DNA from: Micromonospora avicenniae
Lineage (GTDB): Bacteria > Actinomycetota > Actinomycetes > Mycobacteriales > Micromonosporaceae
DNA length: 64,000 nucleotides
Direction: 5' to 3'
NCBI RefSeq assembly: GCF_900156065.1
Contig: NZ_FTNF01000027.1
Span: 1-64,000, forward strand
Shown: piece after piece, positions 17,338-25,269 of the stretch
Layout: each line of letters starts with the position of its first letter
Numbering within the stretch: position 1 is the stretch's first letter
Program-made: the position numbers and the translations under genes
The notes under the pieces: generated by a model
What the model was told of the DNA's origin: nothing
What the model saw: the letters and a program-made list of their open reading frames with translations, nothing else
Databases searched by the model: none

Positions 17338-18296
17338 GCGAGCAGACCGCGACCCGCGGCACCGGTCGGCACGCGGCCATCCCGACTCAGCGGTCGGGGC
17401 GGAGCCGGGCGCCGCTGAGTGAGAACAAGAAGGCCGAGCGCCGGCTCGGCTGGCTGCTCTGCGCGCCGGCCGCGCTGGTCATGCTGGCGGTGACGGCGTA
17501 CCCGATCATCTACTCGGTCTGGCTCTCGCTGCAGCGCTTCGACCTGCGCTTTCCCGATCAGCGCGAGTTCGTGGGGCTGGAGAACTACGTCACCGTGCTG
17601 ACCAACCAGTTCTGGTGGACCGCGTTCGGGGTGACCGCCCTGATCACCGTGGTCACCGTCGCGGTCGAGCTGGTGCTCGGCATGGGCCTCGCACTGATCA
17701 TGCACCGGACGCTGGTCGGCCGGGGCATCGTGCGGACCGCCGCGCTGATCCCGTACGGCATCGTCACGGTCGTGGCCGCCTTCTCCTGGCGATACGCGTG
17801 GACCCCCGGCACCGGGTACCTGGCGAACCTGTTCAGCGACGGCGCGCCGCTCACCGAGCGGGCCAGCTCGCTGGCGATCATCATGCTGGCCGAGATCTGG
17901 AAGACCACACCGTTCATGGCGCTGCTGCTGATGGCGGGGCTCGCGCTGGTGCCCGAGGACCTGCTCAAGGCGGCCTCCACCGACGGGGCGACCGCCTGGC
18001 AGCGGTTCACGAAGGTGATGCTGCCGGTGATGAAGCCGGCGATCCTGGTCGCGCTGCTGTTCCGCACGCTGGACGCGTTCCGGGTGTTCGACAACATCTT
18101 CGTGTTTACCGCCGGCGGCAACGAGACCTCATCGGTGTCGATGCTCGCCTACAACAACCTGATCCGGGGGTTGAACCTCGGCATCGGCTCGACGATGTCC
18201 GTGCTGATCTTCATCACCGTGGCGATCATCGCGTTCGTCTTCGTCAAGCTCTTCGGCACCGCTGCCCCGGGCAGCTCGGACGACGAGAGGCGTTGA
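17334..18296 (+). CDS. sugA: sugar ABC transporter permease SugA
   Basis: 320 residues from GTG 17334, overlapping the lpqY stop by four bases (GTGA), so translation is coupled. A basic cytoplasmic tail of about 40 residues precedes six membrane helices. The EAA loop that docks on the ATPase is at EDLLKAASTDGATAWQRF (about 205-222). The MalF-type layout and position between the binding protein and SugB identify it as the first permease subunit. Confidence 0.88.
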   Translation: MSEQTATRGTGRHAAIPTQRSGRSRAPLSENKKAERRLGWLLCAPAALVMLAVTAYPIIYSVWLSLQRFDLRFPDQREFVGLENYVTVLTNQFWWTAFGVTALITVVTVAVELVLGMGLALIMHRTLVGRGIVRTAALIPYGIVTVVAAFSWRYAWTPGTGYLANLFSDGAPLTERASSLAIIMLAEIWKTTPFMALLLMAGLALVPEDLLKAASTDGATAWQRFTKVMLPVMKPAILVALLFRTLDAFRVFDNIFVFTAGGNETSSVSMLAYNNLIRGLNLGIGSTMSVLIFITVAIIAFVFVKLFGTAAPGSSDDERR

Positions 18297-18297
18297 G

Positions 18298-19134
18298 ATG
18301 GCTACCGAAACCACCACGCGCGCCAAGCTGCGGTGGGGTCTGCTGGACGTCATCGTGGTCGTCTTCGCGCTGATCCCGGTGCTCTGGATCGCCTCCCTGT
18401 CGTTCAAGACCCCGGCCACGCTCACCGACGGGAAGTTCGTTCCCCGCGAGTGGACGCTGCACAACTACCGGACGATCTTCGAGACCGACCAGTTCGTCCG
18501 GGCCCTGGTGAACTCGATCGGCATCGCGCTGATCGCCACCGCCATCGCGGTGGTGCTCGGCGCGATGGCCGCGTACGCGATCGCCCGACTGGACTTCCCC
18601 GGCAAGCGGCTGCTGGTCGGGGTGTCCCTGCTGATCGCGATGTTCCCGCAGGTGTCGCTGGTCTCCCCGCTGTTCGAGATCGAACGGCAACTCGGCCTCT
18701 TCGACACCTGGCCGGGGCTGATCCTGCCGTACATCACGTTCGCCCTGCCGCTGGCCATCTACACGCTGTCGGCGTTCTTCAAGCAGATCCCGTGGGACCT
18801 GGAGAAGGCCGCGAAGATGGACGGCGCCACCCAGGGCCAGGCGTTCCGGCGGGTGATCGCGCCGCTCGCCGCGCCCGGGCTGTTCACCACGGCCATCCTG
18901 GTCTTCATCTTCTGCTGGAACGACTTCCTCTTCGCCATCACGCTCACCTCGACCGAGCAGGCCCGTACGGTGCCGGTGGCGTTGTCGTTCTTCACCGGTG
19001 AGTCGCAGTTCGAGGATCCCACCGGGGCGATCTGCGCCGCCGCCGTGGTGATCACCATTCCGATCATCCTGTTCGTTCTCTTCTTCCAGCGCCGCATCGT
19101 CTCCGGCCTGACCTCCGGCGCAGTCAAGGGATAG
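18298..19134 (+). CDS. sugB: sugar ABC transporter permease SugB
   Basis: 278 residues from ATG 18298, one base after the sugA stop. MalG-type permease with six membrane helices and EAA loop WDLEKAAKMDGATQGQAF near residues 162-179. Between helices 1 and 2 lies the usual periplasmic loop (PRRWTL-like PREWTLHNYRTIF). It pairs with SugA to form the channel; the ATPase gene follows within 10 bp. Confidence 0.88.
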   Translation: MATETTTRAKLRWGLLDVIVVVFALIPVLWIASLSFKTPATLTDGKFVPREWTLHNYRTIFETDQFVRALVNSIGIALIATAIAVVLGAMAAYAIARLDFPGKRLLVGVSLLIAMFPQVSLVSPLFEIERQLGLFDTWPGLILPYITFALPLAIYTLSAFFKQIPWDLEKAAKMDGATQGQAFRRVIAPLAAPGLFTTAILVFIFCWNDFLFAITLTSTEQARTVPVALSFFTGESQFEDPTGAICAAAVVITIPIILFVLFFQRRIVSGLTSGAVKG

Positions 19135-19143
19135 GTGATAGTC

Positions 19144-20352
19144 GTGGCTGACATCGTGCTCGACAAGGTGAGCAAGCGGTTCCCCGACGGGACCGTCGCG
19201 GTGCGGGACGTCGACCTGGAGATCAGCGACGGCGAGTTCGTGATCCTGGTCGGCCCCTCGGGCTGCGGCAAGTCCACCACCCTGAACATGATCGCCGGGC
19301 TGGAGGACATCAGCTCCGGCGAGCTGCGCATCGGTGGTGAGCGGGTCAACGACAAGGCGCCCCGGGACCGGGACATCGCCATGGTCTTCCAGTCGTACGC
19401 GCTCTACCCGAACATGACGGTCCGGGAGAACATGGCCTTCCCGCTGCGCCTGCAGAAGCTCGACCGGAAGACCGTCGACAGCAAGGTCGAGGAGGCGGCG
19501 AAGGTCCTGGAGCTGACCGCGCTGCTGGACCGCAAGCCGGCCAACCTCTCCGGCGGCCAGCGGCAGCGGGTGGCGATGGGCCGGGCGATCGTACGCCAGC
19601 CCAAGGCGTTCCTGATGGACGAGCCACTGTCCAACCTGGACGCGAAGTTGCGGGTGCAGATGCGGACGGTGGTGTCCAGGCTCCAGAAGCGGCTCGGCAC
19701 CACCACCGTCTACGTCACCCACGACCAGACCGAGGCGATGACCCTCGGCGACCGCGTGGTGATCATGCGGGGCGGCGAGGTGCAGCAGGTCGGCCGGCCG
19801 CAGGAGCTGTACGACCACCCCCGCAACCTCTTCGTGGCCGGCTTCATCGGCTCCCCGTCGATGAACTTCCTGCACGCCGCGGTGCAGGACGGCAAGCTGC
19901 GTACCGCGCTCGGCGACGTGCCGATCGGCGACCGGATCCGTCGCGAGTTGGAAGCCGGCGACGCGCCCCGGGAGCTGATCCTCGGCGTCCGGCCGGAGCA
20001 CTTCGAGGACGCCGAACTGGTCGACGAGGAGACTCGCCGCCGCGGCATGGAGTTCGAGGCACCGGTAGAGATCGTCGAGTCGATGGGCTCGGACAAGTAC
20101 GTCTACGTCGCGGTGGAGGGGGAGCGGGCCAGCGCCGCAGAGCTGGAGGAGTTGGCCGCCGACGCGGGCGCGGCCGACTTCACCGGCACCGGTTCGAACC
20201 TGGTGACCCGGTTGTCGGCGGAGTCGCCGGTGGCCGAGGGTGAGACCCGCCGGGTGTGGTTCAACCTGGAGAAGATTCACCTCTTCGACCCGGCCAACGG
20301 CCGGAACCTGACCCTGCACGAGGGCCGGGCCGCCGGTGCGCTGGCGAACTGA
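19144..20352 (+). CDS. sugC: sugar ABC transporter ATP-binding protein SugC (MsmK/UgpC type)
   Basis: 402 residues from GTG 19144. An in-frame GTG at 19135 is less likely, as AAGGGA lies only two bases before it but eleven before 19144, and family members start MADIVLDKV. Walker A GPSGCGKSTT, Q-loop QSYALYPNMTV, signature LSGGQRQRVAMGRA, Walker B FLMDEPLSNLD and H-loop THDQTEAM are intact. The C-terminal MalK-type TOBE/regulatory domain carries an Ala/Glu-rich insertion (ERASAAELEELAADAGA). It powers the LpqY-SugAB importer. In other actinobacteria one such ATPase can serve several sugar importers. Confidence 0.88.
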   Translation: MADIVLDKVSKRFPDGTVAVRDVDLEISDGEFVILVGPSGCGKSTTLNMIAGLEDISSGELRIGGERVNDKAPRDRDIAMVFQSYALYPNMTVRENMAFPLRLQKLDRKTVDSKVEEAAKVLELTALLDRKPANLSGGQRQRVAMGRAIVRQPKAFLMDEPLSNLDAKLRVQMRTVVSRLQKRLGTTTVYVTHDQTEAMTLGDRVVIMRGGEVQQVGRPQELYDHPRNLFVAGFIGSPSMNFLHAAVQDGKLRTALGDVPIGDRIRRELEAGDAPRELILGVRPEHFEDAELVDEETRRRGMEFEAPVEIVESMGSDKYVYVAVEGERASAAELEELAADAGAADFTGTGSNLVTRLSAESPVAEGETRRVWFNLEKIHLFDPANGRNLTLHEGRAAGALAN

Positions 20353-20369
20353 GCGCGACCGCACGACCA

Positions 20370-20399
20370 GGGCCGGCGGGGACACCAGCTCGCCGGCCC
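20370..20399 (+). terminator. hairpin terminator after sugC
   Basis: Nine-bp perfect arms GGGCCGGCG/CGCCGGCCC with a 12-nt loop, 18 bp after the sugC stop. No T-run follows. Confidence 0.6.
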
Positions 20400-20479
20400 C
20401 GCGCCACTTGCCGCCTTACCTGTAGCGGTCGGCACCACATCCGACCTCTGGCCCCGCGCCACCTGCCGCCCTACCCGTA
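20395..20479 (+). repeat. 30-bp direct repeat, period 55 bp
   Basis: Copies at 20395-20424 and 20450-20479 differ at three C/T positions. The array sits between the sugC terminator and the convergent winged-helix gene. No protein is encoded. Confidence 0.85.
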
Positions 20480-20542
20480 AGCGGCCGGACTGCTCCCGGG
20501 CGTCAGGTGGCCGACGTGCGGGGGTGTCACCCGTCAGCGGTG

Positions 20543-21646
20543 TCAGGCGGGCCAATCGACCCGGGACTGCAGGCCGAGGAACTCGGCGTAGCGGGCGAGG
20601 GCCTGTTCCGTCCGGGGGCGGTCCAGCGCCGTCAGCGCCGTCAGCGGCGTCACGCTGATCGTCACCCGGCTCTTGCCGATGGTGCGGCGCCAGGTGCCCA
20701 CCACCCGGCCGCCCTGCACGATCGTGGGCTGGAAGATGCCGTTGTTCCCCGGGATGACCGCGTCGCGGTGCGCCGGATCGAGCATCAGCGACCGATCCTT
20801 GTAGCCGAGCAGGTACTCGTCGAAACCGGGCAGCGCCAGCACATCGTCGACCGGCATCCGGGGAGCGTCCAGGAGCACGCCGTCGACCAGCATCTCCTCC
20901 CCGTCGACCTGAACCGTGGCGAGGGTGTCGCCCGCCGCCGCGAATCCACGCCGGGCGTCGGTGAGGGTCAGGCCCGTCCAGCCGGCGAACTCCCGGGCGG
21001 TCACCGGACCGTGCGACCGCACGTATCGACGGGTGAGGATCGCGAGTGCCTCGTCCCGTTCGGGCCGCAGCGGGTCGGGTGCCCACTCGTCCAGCAGCGC
21101 GAAGGTCTGTTCGGTGCCGACGTTCGGCGCGAGACAGGTCACGCCGCGCACACTCGCGTACCAGAGCAGGTGGTAGCCGCGCTGCCCGTCCGTGCCGATG
21201 CCGGCCGCGTCCAGCTCGGCCAGGCACTGGGCCCGGGTGAGCCGCCCGCCGCCGGCCAGCGCGCCGCCGAGCACTTCCACGGCGCGGTCCGCGTCGGCCG
21301 GATGGAGACCGAGGGCCGCCCGGCGACTCGCCGCGCTCGGCAGCGCGCGTACGCCGGTGAGTTCCAGCATCCAGCGGGCGTCACGCGCGGGGACGAGGTG
21401 AACGGTGCCGCGCATCGGCCAGGTGCGCAGCGCCTCCCGGCGCTCCAGTGCGGCGTGCACGTCCACCAGCGTGCGGGCGGGCAGCCGGGCGCCGAGCGAC
21501 CAGAGCCCGCTGGACAGATCCTGGGCCTGCATCGCGCCGAACCACTCGACCACCTCGGCCACCGTGCCCGGCCGGGTGCCGGGGTGCGGGCGCAGCAACA
21601 GGCTGATCATCCGCAGGGCGAGTGCCTCACGCGCGGTCAGCCGCAT
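20543..21646 (-). CDS. winged-helix DNA-binding domain protein, AlkZ-like (HTH_42)
   Basis: 367 residues from ATG 21646. The protein carries the HTH_42/YcaQ superfamily layout: an N-terminal LTAREALALRMISLLL helix, VEWFGAMQAQDLSSGLWSL near residues 33-51, WPMRGTVHLVPARDARWML, and a C-terminal beta domain with LLGYKDRSL and NGIFQPTIVQGGRVVGTW. Members AlkZ and AlkX are DNA glycosylases that open interstrand crosslinks using a QxQ pair; MQAQD here keeps that pair. Similar genes protect producers of DNA-damaging antibiotics, but many are housekeeping. Which lesion this one repairs is not decidable from sequence. Confidence 0.8.
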   Translation of the reverse strand: MRLTAREALALRMISLLLRPHPGTRPGTVAEVVEWFGAMQAQDLSSGLWSLGARLPARTLVDVHAALERREALRTWPMRGTVHLVPARDARWMLELTGVRALPSAASRRAALGLHPADADRAVEVLGGALAGGGRLTRAQCLAELDAAGIGTDGQRGYHLLWYASVRGVTCLAPNVGTEQTFALLDEWAPDPLRPERDEALAILTRRYVRSHGPVTAREFAGWTGLTLTDARRGFAAAGDTLATVQVDGEEMLVDGVLLDAPRMPVDDVLALPGFDEYLLGYKDRSLMLDPAHRDAVIPGNNGIFQPTIVQGGRVVGTWRRTIGKSRVTISVTPLTALTALDRPRTEQALARYAEFLGLQSRVDWPA

Positions 21647-21787
21647 CGGGCCCCCTCCACCGGTCGGGCGTCAGCCTAGGCCCGGCCACCGACAGATTCG
21701 GGCCCGCGCCGACCCCAGGCATAACCGCCACGCTACGGGGGATGCGACGGCGCAAGTACGCGCGCCGCGCGTGCGGAAGGGAGAGCC

Positions 21788-22171
21788 ATGACTGCGTCCA
21801 GCGAGCCGATGCGGGGCGGCGCGCCGGCCCGGTCCCGGGCCGATCGCACCCCGGCCAAGACCAGCACTGCCGCGACCTTTTCGCTGGTGTTCGGCGTTTC
21901 CGCCCTGGTGTGCACGTTGACGGCCATCCTCGCCTGGGCCGGGATCATCCTCGGCATCATCGGGATCATCGTCGGCATCTTCGGGCTCCAGATGGCCAAG
22001 CGGCCAGGTGTGACCGGACGGGGCGTGACCATCGGGGGCCTCACGCTCAGCATCATCGCGCTGATACTCGGACTGGTGTTCATCGCCGGAGTCGCCACGT
22101 TCCTCAACAACGAGGGCGCGGTGAACCGGCTGCAGCAGCAGGTCGACGACCTTCGGGGCCGGGTCACGTGA
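21788..22171 (+). CDS. DUF4190 domain membrane protein
   Basis: 127 residues from ATG 21788 with GGAAGGGAG upstream. A polar N-terminus of about 28 residues precedes two membrane helices (residues about 30-62 and 76-102) separated by a short loop (KRPGVTGRG), the DUF4190 pattern. The C-terminus is a short coiled-coil (RLQQQVDDLRGRV). Function is unknown. It stands alone and is closed by a strong hairpin. Confidence 0.85.
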   Translation: MTASSEPMRGGAPARSRADRTPAKTSTAATFSLVFGVSALVCTLTAILAWAGIILGIIGIIVGIFGLQMAKRPGVTGRGVTIGGLTLSIIALILGLVFIAGVATFLNNEGAVNRLQQQVDDLRGRVT

Positions 22172-22188
22172 CCCGGGAGGGACACGCG

Positions 22189-22222
22189 ACGCTCGGCGTC
22201 TCCGTACGGTGACGCCGAGCGT
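22189..22222 (+). terminator. hairpin terminator after DUF4190 gene
   Basis: Perfect 12-bp arms ACGCTCGGCGTC/GACGCCGAGCGT with a 10-nt loop that is itself palindromic (CCGTACGG). It starts 18 bp after the stop codon. Confidence 0.75.
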
Positions 22223-22376
22223 CCCTGGTTCGCGCTGCGCCGGCTCCTTGCCGGCGGAGCGCGATCCCCCGTTCAGGTCGTCCGGCTCGCGGCGGCGGAT
22301 CTGAGCCGTCCTAGGGCGTTTGCCGCAGAAGGTGACGGGTAGTCGCCGGAGCTGACATAGGGAAGGGGACGCTCCG

Positions 22377-22994
22377 ATGGCTGACCGGGTAAAGGTAGCG
22401 GTGATCTACTACAGCGCCACCGGCACCACCTACCAGATGGCGCAGGCCGCCTGCGAGACCGCAGGGGACGTGGGTGCCGACGTACGACTGCGCAAGGTGC
22501 GCGAACTCGCGCCCGACGAGGCGATTCGTTCGAACTCCGGCTGGCACGCCCACCACCTCGAGACCCAGGACGTCCCCGAGGCGATGCTCGACGACCTGAC
22601 CTGGGCCGACGTGGTCATCTTCGGGACGCCGACCCGGTACGGCGTGATGGCCGCCCAGCTCAAACAGTTCATCGACACCACCGGCCCGCTCTGGGCCCAG
22701 GGTGCCCTGGTCAACAAGGTCTACTCGGCGTTCTGCACCACGGGGACCAGTCACGGCGGCCAGGAGACCACCCTGACGTCGCTCTTCTCGGTCTTCTACC
22801 ACTGGGGCGGGATCGTGGTGACCCCCGGTTACACCGACGCCAGCCAGTTCATCGCCGGGAACCCCTACGGCGCCTCGCACACCAGCAACAACGGTGAGGT
22901 CGCACCGGACGACATCGCCCTGACCGCCACCGCGCTGACCGCCCGGCGCGCGGTGCAGATCGGCGCCGCCGTGAAGAAGGGCCTCGCCGGCTGA
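22377..22994 (+). CDS. wrbA: NAD(P)H:quinone oxidoreductase, WrbA type
   Basis: 205 residues from ATG 22377. Flavodoxin-like fold: the FMN phosphate loop YYSATGTTYQMA near residues 11-22, then FGTPTRYGVMAAQLKQFID near 82-100 and FCTTGTSHGGQETTL near 120-134, all hallmarks of the WrbA/type IV NQO family. WrbA proteins carry out two-electron quinone reduction and so limit redox cycling. A single gene, convergent with the anthranilate synthase gene across a shared hairpin. Confidence 0.92.
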   Translation: MADRVKVAVIYYSATGTTYQMAQAACETAGDVGADVRLRKVRELAPDEAIRSNSGWHAHHLETQDVPEAMLDDLTWADVVIFGTPTRYGVMAAQLKQFIDTTGPLWAQGALVNKVYSAFCTTGTSHGGQETTLTSLFSVFYHWGGIVVTPGYTDASQFIAGNPYGASHTSNNGEVAPDDIALTATALTARRAVQIGAAVKKGLAG

Positions 22995-23011
22995 GACAGG
23001 AGCGACCCGGC

Positions 23012-23042
23012 GGTCGGGCGGCGGCTTCCGCCCCGCCCGACC
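23012..23042. terminator. bidirectional hairpin between wrbA and the anthranilate synthase gene
   Basis: Ten-bp perfect arms GGTCGGGCGG/CCGCCCGACC with a short inner CGG/CCG pair. It lies between two convergent stop codons. Confidence 0.6.
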
Positions 23043-23109
23043 ACCGTCGATCAGCCGCTCGATGACCTGCCTGAACGGTGCGGCTGGGCGATCTCGGCAG
23101 CGGATCCGG

Positions 23110-25017
23110 TCACGCCGTCGGCTCGAACCGGTCGGCGGTCGAAAGCACCGCCGGCAGCAGGTCGGCCAGCACCGCGATGCCGTCCGGGCTGAGCACCGAC
23201 TCCGGGTGGAACTGCACCCCGGCGAAGGCCGGCCCGCGCAGCGCGTGCACCGCGCCGTCCGCCGCGTCGCGGGCCAGCTCCACCCGGCCGTACGAGGTGT
23301 CCAGAGCGTCGGCGCCGGCACGGGCGGTGAAGGTGGCGTAGAAGCCCACCCGGCGGGGCGTGCCGAAGACGTCGATCTCCCGTTGCAACCCCTGGTACGG
23401 GGCGTCGCGCTGGTGCAGGGGCAGCCCGAGCAGCCCGGCCAGCAGTTGGTGTCCCAGGCAGACCGCGAGGGTCGGGTGGCCGGCGGCCAGCAGCCCGGCC
23501 AGCAGCCCGCGCAGTGCGCGCATCTTCGGCTCGGTCGTGCTGCCCGGGTCGCCCGGTCCCGGGCCGACCACCACCAGGTCGTATCCGTCGAACGGCCCGG
23601 GCGCGTGCCACGGCCGTACGGTCACGGCCAGGCCGAGCGCCCGCAGCTGATGGGTGAGCATGCCGGTGAAGGTGTCCTCGGCGTCGACGACCAGCGCCGA
23701 GCGCCCGGCCAGCGCCGGCAGTGCGCCGACGCCCGGCGCGCGCTGGTCCAGCCAGAACCGCGCCAGCGGCGCGTTGCGTGCGGCGAGCGCGGCGCGTACG
23801 TCCGGATCGTCGGCCAGCCGTGGCGGCGCCTCCCGGCCGGCGCGGGCCGCCTGCGGACCGAGCCCGAGCGCGGCCAGCACGCCGGCGGCCTTCGCGTGCG
23901 TCTCCGCCACCTCCCCGGCTGCGGTCGAGTGCCGGACCAGGGTGGCGCCGACCGACACGCGCAGCGCCCCGTCGGGGGAGATCTCCGCGGTACGGATCAG
24001 GATCGGCGCGTCCAGGGTCTGCCGGCCGGCGTCGTCGTGGCCGAGCAGGGCCAGCACGCCGGCGTAGTAGCGTCGCCCGGTGCGCTCGTGCCGGGCGATC
24101 ACCCGGCAGGCGTTCTCCATCGGGCTGCCGGTGACCGTCGGCGCGAACATCGTCTCCCGCAGCACGTCCCGGACGTCCCGGGTGCCCCGGCCGGCGAGCA
24201 GATACTCGGTGTGCGCCAGGTGGGACATCTCCTTCAGGTACGGGCCGACCACCTGCCCGCCGTCCTCGGCCACGGTGGCCATCATCTTCAGCTCCTCGTC
24301 GAGCACCATGTAGAGCTCCTCGACCTCCTTCTGGTCGGCGAGGAAGCGCAGCAGCGCGGCGCGGTCCGGCTCGGCGCCGGCGTGCCGGAACGTGCCGCTG
24401 ATCGGGTTCATCATCACCAGGCCGTCGTCGACGCTCACGTGCCGTTCCGGGCTCGCGCCGACCAGCACCCGATCGCCGGTGTACACCACGAAGGTCCAGT
24501 ACGCGCCCCGCTCGCCGAGCAGCAGCCGGCGCAGCGCCGCCAGCGCGGCCACCAGCGGCGGGTCCTGCACGGTGGCGGTGAGTGTGCGGTGGATGACGAA
24601 GTTCGCACCCTCGCCCCGGCCGATCTCCTCGGCGAGCACCCGGTCGACCGCGGCGGCGTACTCCTCGTCGGTGACGTCGAACGCGGCGTCGCTGGCGCGT
24701 ACCGGCTGGTCCGGCAGCGCCGCCAGCGCCTCGGCCAGGCCGATCCGCTCGTGCCGCGTCACCAGCAGGCACTCCAGCGGCATCCCGTCGTCGACGCAGG
24801 CGAAGCCGCGTTCGGTGATCTGCCGGAAGGGCACCAGCGCCAGCGTGCGCGGCCCGGATGCGCCCTCCGGCAACGGGATGTCGGCGAGCCGGTCGACCGT
24901 GCGGACCGGGCCCGTGAACAGCTCCAACTGGTCGGCGTCGGCGCGGCGGACCAGCGCGAACGGGCCCGGGTCGGCGCCCGCGGACACGGTGGTGAGCAGG
25001 TCGTTCAGGTGGATCAT
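23110..25017 (-). CDS. fused anthranilate/ADIC synthase (TrpEG or PhzE type)
   Basis: 635 residues from ATG 25017, with GGAGAA upstream; the frame is open far beyond but the family starts here. Residues about 90-400 form the chorismate-binding domain (DEEYAAAVDRVLAEEIGRGEGANFV-like start, MNPISGTFRHAG, SPMENACRVIARHERTGRRYY, GATLVRHSTAAGEVAETHAKA). Residues about 440-635 form the glutamine amidotransferase (VVGPGPGDPG, nucleophile in VCLGHQLLAG near 517, FHPESVLS near 602). Both halves of anthranilate synthase are thus in one chain, as in PhzE and in Streptomyces TrpEG. No LLES tryptophan-feedback motif is visible near the N-terminus. The trp leader just upstream argues for control by tryptophan supply. 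No phenazine or trp genes adjoin it. Confidence 0.85.
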   Translation of the reverse strand: MIHLNDLLTTVSAGADPGPFALVRRADADQLELFTGPVRTVDRLADIPLPEGASGPRTLALVPFRQITERGFACVDDGMPLECLLVTRHERIGLAEALAALPDQPVRASDAAFDVTDEEYAAAVDRVLAEEIGRGEGANFVIHRTLTATVQDPPLVAALAALRRLLLGERGAYWTFVVYTGDRVLVGASPERHVSVDDGLVMMNPISGTFRHAGAEPDRAALLRFLADQKEVEELYMVLDEELKMMATVAEDGGQVVGPYLKEMSHLAHTEYLLAGRGTRDVRDVLRETMFAPTVTGSPMENACRVIARHERTGRRYYAGVLALLGHDDAGRQTLDAPILIRTAEISPDGALRVSVGATLVRHSTAAGEVAETHAKAAGVLAALGLGPQAARAGREAPPRLADDPDVRAALAARNAPLARFWLDQRAPGVGALPALAGRSALVVDAEDTFTGMLTHQLRALGLAVTVRPWHAPGPFDGYDLVVVGPGPGDPGSTTEPKMRALRGLLAGLLAAGHPTLAVCLGHQLLAGLLGLPLHQRDAPYQGLQREIDVFGTPRRVGFYATFTARAGADALDTSYGRVELARDAADGAVHALRGPAFAGVQFHPESVLSPDGIAVLADLLPAVLSTADRFEPTA

Positions 25018-25074
25018 CGGGTTCTCCTGGTGCCGGGCGGCGCCGGTGTGGGCGACCCGGGTTCCGGAGATCCG

Positions 25075-25138
25075 GCGACCGCCTCGACAGGCGGCCGCGT
25101 GGAAGGTTACGCGCGGGGGATGGCCGCCGGGTCGGCGG
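25075..25138 (-). promoter_or_regulatory. trp attenuator: mutually exclusive hairpins
   Basis: Reading the minus strand, three pairings compete. 1:2 is CCGCCG/CGGCGG (25124-25129 with 25133-25138), beginning directly behind the Trp codons. 2:3 is GGCGGCC/GGCCGCC (25122-25128 with 25090-25096). 3:4 is a 10-bp stem with GUCG loop (25075-25084 with 25089-25098, one G-U). This is the logic of a transcription attenuator; stem 3:4 has no U-run. Confidence 0.7.
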
Positions 25139-25166
25139 GCCACCAGCAGGTCTGATGCGCGAACAT
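25107..25166 (-). CDS. trpL: trp leader peptide (TrpL)
   Basis: A 19-residue reading frame, MFAHQTCWWPADPAAIPRA, with two adjacent Trp codons at 8 and 9. Actinobacterial trp leader peptides start MFAH, carry a Trp run in the middle and then a (A/T)-H-PAA segment; this one keeps MFAH, WW and PAA. It ends 89 bp before the anthranilate synthase start on the same strand. When charged tRNA-Trp is scarce the ribosome should stall at WW and favour the 2:3 pairing, allowing readthrough. The ORF is far too small to be found by length alone. Confidence 0.88.
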   Translation of the reverse strand: MFAHQTCWWPADPAAIPRA

Positions 25167-25269
25167 GCGCCCACCCTACGCGTACGGCGACCGGTGCGGA
25201 AGCCGATCCGGCGTACGCCGCGGCCGACCGCGGCCCGATCCGGACGTACAGCGGGTAATTTGACCGGCG

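Noticed and set aside
20191..20200. GGTTCGAACC, a T-loop-like decamer suggesting a tRNA
   Set aside because: It lies within the sugC reading frame and no acceptor, D or anticodon arms fit around it.
18244..20385. 713-codon minus-strand frame opposite sugB-sugC
   Set aside because: It is the GC-rich antisense of strongly conserved ABC transporter genes and shows no domain.
23110..25017. Phenazine biosynthesis cluster inferred from the PhzE-like enzyme
   Set aside because: No phzA/B, C, D, F or G homologue is present and a trp leader controls the gene.
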